A stretch of DNA of 9,970 bases from an uncultured Clostridia bacterium (GTDB taxonomy: Bacteria > Bacillota > Clostridia > UBA1381). The DNA lies in NCBI GenBank assembly GCA_905235885.1, contig CAJONM010000107.1, positions 1 to 9,970 of the forward strand. The letters run 5' to 3'. Numbering within the stretch: the stretch's first letter is position 1; each line of letters starts with the position of its first letter. A program made the position numbers and the translations under genes. Under the pieces are notes generated by a model, which searched no databases, was not told the origin of the DNA, and worked only from the letters and a program-made list of their open reading frames with translations. Positions 1-6,142 of the stretch are shown here, in pieces.

Positions 1-512
1 CGCAGGTCGACAGCCGAACGATCCTTGATAAATCCGGCGCGGAAAAGCTGCTTGGTATGGGCGATATGCTGTATTTCCCGGCAGGCGCGCGCGCCACGAC
101 GCGCGTTCAGGGCGCGTTCGTCTCAGACAGTGAGATCGAAAGAATAATAAATTTCATTTCCGAAACCACTCCCAAAACTCACTACAGCGAGGATCTTGCG
201 GAGCATATCGAGCGCGTGCAGCTCGGTGAAAACGGTGTGACCCCCGATAAGGAGGAGGACGGCGATCCGCTCCTGGGCGATGCAATACGATTGGCGGTGG
301 AGCTTGGAAAGATATCGACATCTATGGTGCAAAGGCGGCTGAGCGTAGGATATTCAAGAGCAGGACGAATAATAGACCAGATGGAGGCACGCGGCATCGT
401 ATCACCGGCAAACGGCTCAAAGCCGAGGGATGTACTGATATCCTATACCGATGTGGGATACGGAAACGGAGCAATTGACGACATGGAGGAATTTACAGAC
501 GATGATCTGTAA
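1..512 (+). CDS. ftsK: DNA translocase FtsK/SpoIIIE, C-terminal end (partial, 5' truncated by window)
   Basis: The reading frame is already open at base 3, so the gene enters from the left and only the last 169 residues are visible. FtsK/SpoIIIE proteins are ATP-driven DNA pumps at the division or sporulation septum that clear chromosomal DNA. The first visible residues (QVDSRTILDKSGAEKLLGMG, then DMLYFP) are the conserved end of the motor RecA-like domain. After an acidic linker (around bases 225-265), residues encoded at about 264-446 form the winged-helix gamma domain that reads polar DNA motifs (KOPS/SRS type): DPLLGDAIRLAVELGKISTS, then VQRRLSVGYSRAGRIIDQME and ARGIVSPANGSKPRDVL. A short acidic tail ends the protein. 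The stop lies 15 nt before folD, suggesting cotranscription. Whether this copy serves division or sporulation cannot be told from this fragment. Confidence 0.95.
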   Translation, partial: QVDSRTILDKSGAEKLLGMGDMLYFPAGARATTRVQGAFVSDSEIERIINFISETTPKTHYSEDLAEHIERVQLGENGVTPDKEEDGDPLLGDAIRLAVELGKISTSMVQRRLSVGYSRAGRIIDQMEARGIVSPANGSKPRDVLISYTDVGYGNGAIDDMEEFTDDDL

Positions 513-527
513 AGAACGGAGGAGAAG

Positions 528-1391
528 ATGACAAAGCTGTTAAGCGGCAAGGCCGTTTCCGCAAGGATAAAGGAGGAAATGAAGGAGCAGGTAAAGGCTC
601 TGAAGGAAAATGGGATATATCCGGGACTTGCCGTTATTCTTGTCGGTGATGATCCGGCAAGCAAGGTGTATGTCAGGAACAAAAAGCTTGCCTGTGAATA
701 TATCGGAATAAACTCATTTGAGCATCTGCTCCCGGATACGACAACGCAAGAAGAGCTTGTAAAGCTTATAGACAAACTCAACAAAGATGCATCCGTATCG
801 GGCATACTATGTCAGCTTCCGCTCCCGGAGCATATAGACGAGGACGCTGTCATCAACGCGATAGACCCGAAAAAGGATGTAGATGCATTTCATCCGGTAA
901 ATGTGGGTAAGATAATGACGGGCAATTACGATTTTGTACCATGTACGCCTGCAGGCGTAATGGAGCTTATAAAGGAGAGCGGAATTGATGTTGCCGGCAA
1001 GGAGTGCGTCATAGTCGGCAGATCGAACATAGTCGGAAAGCCGATGGCGATGCTTCTGCTCCACAGCAACGGCACCGTCACGATATGCCATTCAAAAACG
1101 CGATCCCTTGCCGATAAGACGCGTAACGCCGATATTTTAATAGCGGCGGTAGGCATTCCCGAATTTATAAAGGGAGATATGGTAAAGCCCGGCGCGGTCG
1201 TAATAGATGTAGGCATAAACAGAATAGCGCCGAAGGTGCTGGTGGGGGATGTCGAATTTGATGCGGCCCAAAATGTCGCTGCTGCGATAACGCCCGTACC
1301 CGGAGGTGTGGGGCCGATGACGATAGCGATGCTTATGAAAAATACATTAAAGGCTGCACAGATAAACAAAACTAAGAATAAAGCGGAATAG
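528..1391 (+). CDS. folD: Bifunctional methylenetetrahydrofolate dehydrogenase / methenyltetrahydrofolate cyclohydrolase FolD
   Basis: FolD interconverts 5,10-methylene-THF, 5,10-methenyl-THF and 10-formyl-THF in the cytoplasm, supplying one-carbon units for purines and formyl-Met and, in acetogens, for the methyl branch of the Wood-Ljungdahl pathway. The 287-residue length is normal. Family motifs appear in order: VGDDPASKVYVRNKKLA at 40-55, where K52 aligns with the catalytic Lys54 of E. coli FolD; GILCQLPLPEHI; PKKDVDAFHPVNVGKI; PCTPAGVMELI; the dinucleotide loop GRSNIVGKPM; ADILIAAVG; and PVPGGVGPMTIAML near the C-terminus. The ATG at 528 has GGAGG at 518-522 with 5 nt spacing. The gene sits 15 nt behind ftsK, so they are probably one transcript. 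No convincing terminator follows; the next 65 nt are A/T-rich with no GC stem. Whether the enzyme prefers NAD or NADP cannot be judged by eye. Confidence 0.97.
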   Translation: MTKLLSGKAVSARIKEEMKEQVKALKENGIYPGLAVILVGDDPASKVYVRNKKLACEYIGINSFEHLLPDTTTQEELVKLIDKLNKDASVSGILCQLPLPEHIDEDAVINAIDPKKDVDAFHPVNVGKIMTGNYDFVPCTPAGVMELIKESGIDVAGKECVIVGRSNIVGKPMAMLLLHSNGTVTICHSKTRSLADKTRNADILIAAVGIPEFIKGDMVKPGAVVIDVGINRIAPKVLVGDVEFDAAQNVAAAITPVPGGVGPMTIAMLMKNTLKAAQINKTKNKAE

Positions 1392-1455
1392 ATACCAAAA
1401 AACACCATAAAATAATTGTATTTATCAATAAAATAAACAAAAATTATGAAAAGGT

Positions 1456-1484
1456 TTGACATATCAAAAAATATAGAGTATACT
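1456..1484 (+). promoter_or_regulatory. Sigma-A-type promoter of the SCP2-domain gene
   Basis: A perfect -35 TTGACA (1456-1461), a 17-nt spacer and TATACT (1479-1484, one mismatch to TATAAT) lie about 60 nt before the start codon. Transcription would start near 1491, giving a leader of about 55 nt. The first 16 bases, TTGACATATCAAAAAA, recur exactly at the promoter at 8086. Confidence 0.85.
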
Positions 1485-1513
1485 CTTACTTGTCAAATCG
1501 TAAATCAAAAGAT

Positions 1514-1528
1514 CCCCACCGATTGGGG
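1514..1528 (+). other. Small hairpin in the leader just before the ribosome binding site
   Basis: CCCCA (1514-1518) and TGGGG (1524-1528) pair perfectly around a 5-nt loop, ending 5 nt before the GGAG of the SCP2-domain gene. It could stabilise the leader or tune translation, but a 5-bp stem may be chance. It has no T-run, so it is not a terminator. Confidence 0.3.
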
Positions 1529-1530
1529 CG

Positions 1531-1537
1531 AAAGGAG
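1531..1537 (+). promoter_or_regulatory. Ribosome binding site fixing the SCP2-gene start at 1547
   Basis: AAAGGAG ends 9 nt before ATG 1547. An in-frame TTG at 1490 would lengthen the protein by 19 residues, but it lies at the predicted transcription start and has no Shine-Dalgarno sequence. The site therefore decides for 1547. Confidence 0.85.
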
Positions 1538-1546
1538 ATAATTGTT

Positions 1547-2101
1547 ATGACATTTGAAGGAGCATTAAAGAAAATTCAGGAAAAATTTGTTGCGGTAGAC
1601 GCTTCAAAATTAGCGGATATGGCTGTACAGGTAACGCTTACCGATGAAGATTGCGGCGGCACGCTGTATTTCAAGTCAGTAAACGGAGCTGTTGATGTAC
1701 AGGGCTATGATTATCATGATAATGATGCTGTTATCGATATAAGCAGAAAGGCAATGATGGACATCTTAGCCGGCAAGATCACGCTTGATGACGCGATAGA
1801 TAAGGGAGCTGCCACAGCGACCGGTAATTTTGAAAAGCTTGACACTCTCAAGACGGCGATACCGAAGTATGTTGCACCGGCGAAGAAGCCGGCAGCTAAG
1901 AAGCCTGCGGCAAAGAAACCTGCGGCAAAGAAGCCCGAAACAAAGAAGGCAGACGCTAAAAAGGTGGAAGTAAAGAAGCCCGAACCCAAAAAGGCAGAGG
2001 TAAAAGCAGCGGATACCGTAAAGCCGGCAGGCAAGGCTGAGGCTAAAAAGGAAGCCGCAAAGAAGCCGGCAGCAAAGAAAGCGACTGTAAAAAAGGCGTA
2101 A
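1547..2101 (+). CDS. SCP2 sterol-carrier-domain protein with Lys/Ala/Pro-rich histone-H1-like tail
   Basis: A 184-residue protein with two parts. Residues 1-108 look like a small SCP2 domain, a fold with a hydrophobic cavity that binds lipids or acyl chains. The fit is the pattern DNDAVIDISRKAMMDILAGK, an ITLDDAIDKG segment, and the closing GNFEKLDTLKTAI. Residues about 111-184 are almost only K, A, P, E, V and T, built from pentads of the KKPAA, KKPET and KKAEV type. Such tails occur on histone H1, some bacterial HU proteins and AlgP, and tend to bind nucleic acids or other polyanions. No signal peptide or membrane helix is visible, so the protein should be cytoplasmic. It has its own promoter and a terminator-like hairpin behind it. 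The SCP2 call is fairly safe; the ligand and the role of the tail are unknown. Confidence 0.8.
   Translation: MTFEGALKKIQEKFVAVDASKLADMAVQVTLTDEDCGGTLYFKSVNGAVDVQGYDYHDNDAVIDISRKAMMDILAGKITLDDAIDKGAATATGNFEKLDTLKTAIPKYVAPAKKPAAKKPAAKKPAAKKPETKKADAKKVEVKKPEPKKAEVKAADTVKPAGKAEAKKEAAKKPAAKKATVKKA
1883..2098 (+). repeat. In-frame 15-bp tandem repeat coding KKPAA-type pentads
   Basis: Eight consecutive 15-bp units (1883-2002) encode KKPAA, KKPAA, KKPAA, KKPET, KKADA, KKVEV, KKPEP and KKAEV. After a less regular stretch, KKEAA, KKPAA, KKATV and KKA close the gene. The first three units are near-identical in DNA; later ones keep the two lysines and drift elsewhere. Repeats of this kind can change copy number by slippage in multiples of 15 bp without breaking the frame. 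Confidence 0.9.
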
Positions 2102-2120
2102 GTATTAATTAAAAAGGCAA

Positions 2121-2159
2121 TGGGGATTTTGTAATGAGCTACAGAATCCCTACATTTTT
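2121..2159 (+). terminator. Intrinsic terminator or attenuator between the SCP2-domain gene and icd
   Basis: Bases 2121-2133 and 2140-2152 form a 13-bp stem (two G-U wobbles) with a 6-nt loop, followed by ATTTTTA at 2154-2160. It lies 19 nt after the SCP2-gene stop and ends just before the icd ribosome binding site. No good promoter is visible between it and icd, so icd may depend on read-through. Confidence 0.7.
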
Positions 2160-2163
2160 AGAT

Positions 2164-2170
2164 GGGAGGA
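2164..2170 (+). promoter_or_regulatory. Ribosome binding site fixing the icd start at 2177
   Basis: GGGAGGA ends 6 nt before ATG 2177. An in-frame ATG at 2162 overlaps this motif and has no Shine-Dalgarno sequence of its own, so the downstream ATG is the real start. Confidence 0.85.
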
Positions 2171-2176
2171 AATTCA

Positions 2177-3385
2177 ATGGCTAAAATTCAAATGACGACT
2201 CCGATTGTTGAAATGGACGGAGATGAAATGACCAGAGTTATCTGGAGCATGATAAAGGATATACTTATCACACCGCATATTGATCTGAAAACGGAATATT
2301 ACGATCTCGGACTGAAAAACAGAAATGATACCGACGATCTCGTGACAACACAAAGCGCGGAGGCAACGAAAAAATACGGTGTTGCCGTAAAATGCGCGAC
2401 GATAACTCCCAACGCGGCGAGAATGACCGAATACGATCTCAAGGAAATGTGGAAATCCCCCAACGGTACCATAAGAGCCATTCTTGACGGTACGGTATTC
2501 AGAACACCTATCCTCGTCAAGGGCATAGTTCCGTACATACCCACATGGACAAAGCCGATAACCATTGCCCGTCATGCATACGGCGATGTATATAAAAATG
2601 TTGAGATGCAGGTGCCGGCAGGCGGCAAGGCGGAGCTTGTCTACACCGACCGCGACGGCAAAGAGACGAGGGAGACGATCCATGAGTTTAAAGGCAGCGG
2701 CGTAATACAGGGTGTACATAACAGGGACGAGAGCATTTCATCCTTTGCAAGAGCTTGCTTTAATTATGCGCTTGATATGAAGCAGGATATATGGTTCGCA
2801 ACGAAGGACACCATTTCCAAGAAATACGACCATAGATTTAAGGATATATTCAGCGAGATATTTGAAAATGAATATAAGCAAAAATTTGACAGCTGCGGCA
2901 TAGAATATTTCTATACACTGATAGATGATGCCGTTGCGCGTGTTATTCGCTCCAATGGCGGATATATATGGGCGTGCAAGAATTATGACGGCGATGTAAT
3001 GTCGGATATGGTCGCGACGGCATACGGTTCGCTCGCCATGATGACATCGGTATTGGTATCGCCTGACGGTATATACGAATACGAGGCGGCGCACGGTACT
3101 GTGCAGCGTCACTATTACAAGCATCTTAAAGGCGAGGAGACCTCGACAAATTCGGTAGCGACTATATTTGCGTGGTCGGGCGCGTTCAGGAAAAGAGGCG
3201 AGCTTGACGGCTTGCAGGATCTTATAAGATATGCCGACGCGCTTGAGAGAGCGACGATAGACACGATCGAGAGCGGTATAATGACGGGCGATCTTTACGC
3301 GATATCACAGCTTGAAAACAAGAAAAAAGTCAACACAGAGGACTTCTTAAAGGCAGTAGGAGAGCGGCTGGAGCAGATGCTGTGA
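2177..3385 (+). CDS. icd: NADP-dependent isocitrate dehydrogenase, type II (eukaryote-like)
   Basis: Oxidatively decarboxylates isocitrate to 2-oxoglutarate in the cytoplasm, feeding glutamate synthesis and producing NADPH. The 402-residue chain can be followed against human IDH1 almost without gaps. Residues shared with the human active site include K72, T77, S94, N96, R100, R132 (in ARHAYGD) and Y139 with identical numbering, then K210, D250, D273 and D277 two positions earlier than in human. AAHGTVQRHY at 304-313 keeps the Arg-His pair that contacts the 2'-phosphate, so NADP is predicted. MWKSPNGTIR, IWACKNYDGDV and YGSLAMMTSVL are further signatures. This is the homodimeric type II family, not the E. 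coli-like type I. The flavoprotein gene starts 20 nt downstream, so the two are likely cotranscribed. Many anaerobes run a partial TCA cycle, so a biosynthetic role is likely. Confidence 0.96.
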   Translation: MAKIQMTTPIVEMDGDEMTRVIWSMIKDILITPHIDLKTEYYDLGLKNRNDTDDLVTTQSAEATKKYGVAVKCATITPNAARMTEYDLKEMWKSPNGTIRAILDGTVFRTPILVKGIVPYIPTWTKPITIARHAYGDVYKNVEMQVPAGGKAELVYTDRDGKETRETIHEFKGSGVIQGVHNRDESISSFARACFNYALDMKQDIWFATKDTISKKYDHRFKDIFSEIFENEYKQKFDSCGIEYFYTLIDDAVARVIRSNGGYIWACKNYDGDVMSDMVATAYGSLAMMTSVLVSPDGIYEYEAAHGTVQRHYYKHLKGEETSTNSVATIFAWSGAFRKRGELDGLQDLIRYADALERATIDTIESGIMTGDLYAISQLENKKKVNTEDFLKAVGERLEQML

Positions 3386-3405
3386 AAGGAGACACGCATA
3401 ATAAA

Positions 3406-4683
3406 ATGAGCAAAAATGTTGTCATTATAGGCGCGGGCCCGGCAGGACTGTGGGCTGCGAAGGAGCTTGCGGATGCGGGCGTTGATGTTACGGTTATAGA
3501 GCAGAAAAAAGATTTCAACAACTTAAGGAGAGCCTGTTCAATGCAGTTTATCCTTGATGACGATTATGAAGGAGAGGGCGTAGCGGTAGGAAACGGCAAG
3601 CTCATATTTGAGAAAAGCGGATTTGAGGTACCGTATACAGGAAAGCTTGTAAGAGTAAATAATAAATACTATCATTCTCCGAAGGGCAATACGATAAGAT
3701 TTGCGAGAAATGACGGTAAGGAGCCGTTTTCGTATAAGTTTGACAAGGGCAGAATGATCAAAGATCTGTATGAACTTTGCGGTAAGAGCGGCGTGAAGTT
3801 TATGATGAACACCGTTGCCTTGGGAGCCAAGGACGCAGGTGACGAAGTAGAGATAACACATAACGGTGATACACACAGCATAACCGCGTCAAAGCTTATT
3901 ATTGCCGAGGGCGTAAACGCGTCCGTATGCACAAGCGCCGGAATGAATGCCGGCCGTATGCACATGGCAACAGCATTTTGCGTTAAGTACATAGTAGAGG
4001 GCATAACCGGTATCGAGGAGAACAGCTGGAATTTATACTACGGACGCGCATATCATTCAAATGCGGCGGTTATAATCGGAACAAGTCTTTACGGTGACGG
4101 GATATATGAGGTAACGATAACGGGCGATAAAAATAACCGTCCCGATGACATTTTCAGAAAATTCACAACAGACAGCCCGATGTCGGATAATTTTAAGAAT
4201 GCAAAGATATTAGATAAGCTTGGCTGTTCGGTAAAGGCGTTCAACTCCATGCAGGAGCCTTGCAAGGGCAATATAATAGCGATAGGCGATGCGGCGGCAA
4301 TGGTTGAGGTCGAGGTCCAGGGCGGATTTCTGTGCGGTCACCATGCGGCAAATGCCGTTATAAAAGAGCTCAACGGTGAAAACGGCTGGGACGAATATAC
4401 AAAATGGTGGCAGTCATCATTTGAATTTAACAGCAGTGACCATATGCGTGTGGCACAGGGCTATGCGCTTGTTCCGGTGTATACGGACGATGAGCTTGAT
4501 TATCTGTTCGGACTGATACAGGGAGAATGTCTGTACGGTACATACAGCCAGTATAAGACACCTAAGCTTATATGGGACAGCATACATAAATATGATGATA
4601 AAATAAAGGCGGAGCGGCCGGAAATATATGCAAAGATGGAGAAAATGAACTCAATGTCTTTGGCTAACACATTTGACAAGTAG
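3406..4683 (+). CDS. FAD-dependent oxidoreductase, FixC / geranylgeranyl-reductase-like
   Basis: A 425-residue flavoprotein. Residues 4-33 are a classical Rossmann FAD-binding segment: VVIIGAGPAGLWAAKEL with GxGxxG, ending in the acidic residue of VIEQ that holds the ribose. Residues 288-317 (GNIIAIGDAAAMVEVEVQGG, then HHAANAV) are the second FAD motif, with the GD pair at 294-295. This order fits the GGR/FixC/PHBH-like group, whose members reduce isoprenoid double bonds on lipids or pigments, or pass electrons to quinones. The substrate motif YxWxFP of typical geranylgeranyl reductases is not evident; the matching region reads YYGRAYHSNAAVIIG, so the substrate may differ. No membrane helix is visible. 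ATG 3406 was chosen; AGGAG ends at 3391, a rather long spacing, while a GTG at 3382 inside icd has no ribosome binding site. A decayed paralogue follows directly. Confidence 0.8.
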   Translation: MSKNVVIIGAGPAGLWAAKELADAGVDVTVIEQKKDFNNLRRACSMQFILDDDYEGEGVAVGNGKLIFEKSGFEVPYTGKLVRVNNKYYHSPKGNTIRFARNDGKEPFSYKFDKGRMIKDLYELCGKSGVKFMMNTVALGAKDAGDEVEITHNGDTHSITASKLIIAEGVNASVCTSAGMNAGRMHMATAFCVKYIVEGITGIEENSWNLYYGRAYHSNAAVIIGTSLYGDGIYEVTITGDKNNRPDDIFRKFTTDSPMSDNFKNAKILDKLGCSVKAFNSMQEPCKGNIIAIGDAAAMVEVEVQGGFLCGHHAANAVIKELNGENGWDEYTKWWQSSFEFNSSDHMRVAQGYALVPVYTDDELDYLFGLIQGECLYGTYSQYKTPKLIWDSIHKYDDKIKAERPEIYAKMEKMNSMSLANTFDK

Positions 4684-5370
4684 GAGGCGCGGCGGTGAAG
4701 ATAAAGGCGAGAGTGTATCCGTAAGAGTCCGCGACGATAACGGGGAATATGATATAGAAGCAAAAAACTTATAATAGCGGAGGGCGTTAATTGCAAATTA
4801 ACGGAGATTTTCGGACTGAACGAGAACAGAGCATTTTTCGGTACTCCGCTGATATGCAATTATACTCTTACAAAGCTGAATGATGCGAAGGTTATCAAAA
4901 AAACGGCGTGCGGAGTAAAATCATACATATCTCTTGCAAAGCCGTATAAGGGCAATGTCATGTCCATAGGCGACAGCGCGGCTCATATCGAGGTAATAAA
5001 TCAAGGCGCAATAATGTGCGGTTATCATGCGGCGGCAGCGGTACGAGATGAGCTTGCAGGTGAAGACGGATTTGAGAAATATACCGCTTGGTGGAACGAC
5101 GCGTTTGAATTTAACTGCGATGATCCCATAGGACATATCAAAATGTACGGAGTAATAAACATAAAAAGAACATTGTCCGACGATGAGCTTGACTATGTGT
5201 TTTCGCTTCTTGAGGGACAGAGGCAGTGCGGACATTTCGATCAGTATGAGGTGCCGAAGAATTTCTGGCGCGCAGTCCTATCCCATGATGATATTATAAA
5301 GAGAGATAACGCCGCTCTTTACGATAAGCTTTCGGTGATAAGACAATTAAAGGAGCAAGGAGCGATATAA
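4684..5370 (+). pseudogene. Decayed paralogue of the upstream FAD-dependent oxidoreductase
   Basis: Translation after the upstream stop is recognisably a second, diverged copy of the same flavoprotein in broken form. From about 4694 frame 2 reads GEDKGESVSVRVRDDNGEYD, matching the intact protein from about residue 140, so the FAD-binding N-terminus is absent. At AAAAAAC (4762-4768) the homology moves to the -1 frame (KLIIAEGVN is shared by both copies) and stays open to the TAA at 5368-5370. A second loss removes about 65 residues: NRAFFGTPLICNYTL is followed directly by TKLNDAKVIKKTACGVK, which in the intact copy lie at about 183-198 and 262-276. The C-terminal part from IGDSAAHIEVINQG to DDELDYVFSLLEGQ aligns throughout. 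No start codon with a good ribosome binding site opens the frame. An internal ATG at 4960 could give a 136-residue fragment, but without a Rossmann fold it would not be a flavoenzyme. Confidence 0.85.
4762..4768 (+). other. A AAA AAC slippery heptamer at the pseudogene frameshift
   Basis: The sequence A AAA AAC lies in exactly the phase needed for -1 slippage (gcA AAA AAC in frame 2, continuing as CTT ATA ATA GCG in frame 1). The frame-2 stop TAA follows at 4772. It may be a plain indel in a homopolymer of a dying gene, a sequencing error, or much less likely a working frameshift site. Confidence 0.5.
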
Positions 5371-5373
5371 GCA

Positions 5374-6099
5374 ATGGGCATTTATGAAACAAATTGCAAT
5401 CTGATTGACAAGCGGATACAGGCAGGGCTTGATAAGCTGAGCGGGAATTATACGGTCACGCAGGGGAGTGTGCCGGATGAATTTTCATTTTTGAAGATAC
5501 AGAATATGGAGTTTAATATAAGCCGTTACGATATATCCGGCGTGGGTAATCTTGTCACGATGAAATGTAAATCAGACGCTATGCAGATGGACACATTCAC
5601 ACTTATGCCGTATATGAAAAATCTGCCGCTCTTTACCACCGATTACATATATAACGGCGAAAACAGAATATTTTTGAACGAAATATATGATCTGAGTGTA
5701 AAGCATGACGCTCTTTACGACAGATATATAGATATGTTCCGCGCGGTAGACCAAAGGCATAAGGGGCTTACGGATATGCCGACAAAGCCGTGTTGGTATG
5801 ACGATATTCGTCCCGTATGTATATCAAAGAAAACAGATGCTTCAAGTGATGAGGAAAATCTCGGCATATTCGCCGAAAACCTTGACATATTCATTGAAAT
5901 GGAGAAAGAGAGCGAAATGCTGCCATATCCCGAAAGACTGAAGAAGTGGGAGCTGAACAAGGACTATGCCGACCGACTTGTCGATTGCGGCGGCGTAAGC
6001 ACGGATGTTTTCAAGGCAACACTGGGCGCGGAGAAAACACATAAGTTTTTTGATGATATATTTTTTGGAACAACAGTATATGCTCAAGAAAAATCATAA
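5374..6099 (+). CDS. Putative ferredoxin-dependent bilin reductase-like protein
   Basis: A 241-residue soluble protein without signal peptide or membrane helix. I compared it from memory with the bilin reductase family (PcyA, PebA, HY2), which reduces linear tetrapyrroles with electrons from ferredoxin and uses no flavin or metal. Length fits, and several landmarks fall in order: FTLMPYMKNLPLFTTDYIY at 75-93 resembles the PcyA strand with LYGLPLFGCDIV, placing D90 on the catalytic Asp105; a strand IFLNEIYDLS at 99-108 follows; CWYDDIRPVCI at 140-150 matches the WGEIFSEYCLFI strand; and LGAEKTHKFFDDIFFG at 217-232 resembles the family's C-terminal FGEAWAERYMSQVLFD helix. The PcyA His88 position appears not to be His. 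ATG 5374 has AAGGAG ending at 5362. It starts 3 nt after the pseudogene stop, so it belongs to the same transcript. Overall identity is low; without a profile search the safe label is hypothetical protein. Confidence 0.5.
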   Translation: MGIYETNCNLIDKRIQAGLDKLSGNYTVTQGSVPDEFSFLKIQNMEFNISRYDISGVGNLVTMKCKSDAMQMDTFTLMPYMKNLPLFTTDYIYNGENRIFLNEIYDLSVKHDALYDRYIDMFRAVDQRHKGLTDMPTKPCWYDDIRPVCISKKTDASSDEENLGIFAENLDIFIEMEKESEMLPYPERLKKWELNKDYADRLVDCGGVSTDVFKATLGAEKTHKFFDDIFFGTTVYAQEKS

Positions 6100-6142
6100 T
6101 AAGAGGCTGTAAAAAAACTGAGTTTTTTTACAGCCTCTTATT
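6098..6142. terminator. Long perfect hairpin between convergent genes, likely bidirectional terminator
   Basis: Bases 6098-6117 pair perfectly with 6123-6142 (20 bp) around the loop CTGAG. The stem has a GC-containing core GAGGCTGT and an inner A7/T7 block. It overlaps the stop codons of both converging genes (TAA 6097-6099 on +, TAA 6143-6141 on -), so it can serve both. Because the T-run lies inside the stem and not after it, termination efficiency is uncertain. Confidence 0.75.

Noticed and set aside
1392..1455. Terminator behind folD
   Set aside because: Only a weak ATTG/CAAT pairing in A/T-rich DNA and no T-run after it.
1490..1546. TTG start giving the SCP2 protein 19 extra residues
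   Set aside because: It sits at the predicted transcription start and lacks a ribosome binding site, whereas ATG 1547 has a good one.
1883..2098. CRISPR or non-coding tandem repeat
   Set aside because: The 15-bp periodicity is explained by coding of KKPAA pentads in frame, with no spacers.
2129..2156. Promoter TTGTAA-16-TACATT for icd
   Set aside because: Both boxes match only 4 of 6, they fall inside the hairpin, and the start site would leave almost no room before the ribosome binding site.
3382..3405. GTG start for the flavoprotein overlapping the icd stop
   Set aside because: No Shine-Dalgarno sequence in front, and the extra residues MKGDTHNK add nothing family-like before the Rossmann strand; ATG 3406 fits better despite its long spacing.
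4695..4724. GTG with GGAGG at 4683-4687 opening a 9-codon frame (KIKARVYP)
   Set aside because: It stops at once and matches nothing; most likely a leftover of the translation signal or chance in the relic.
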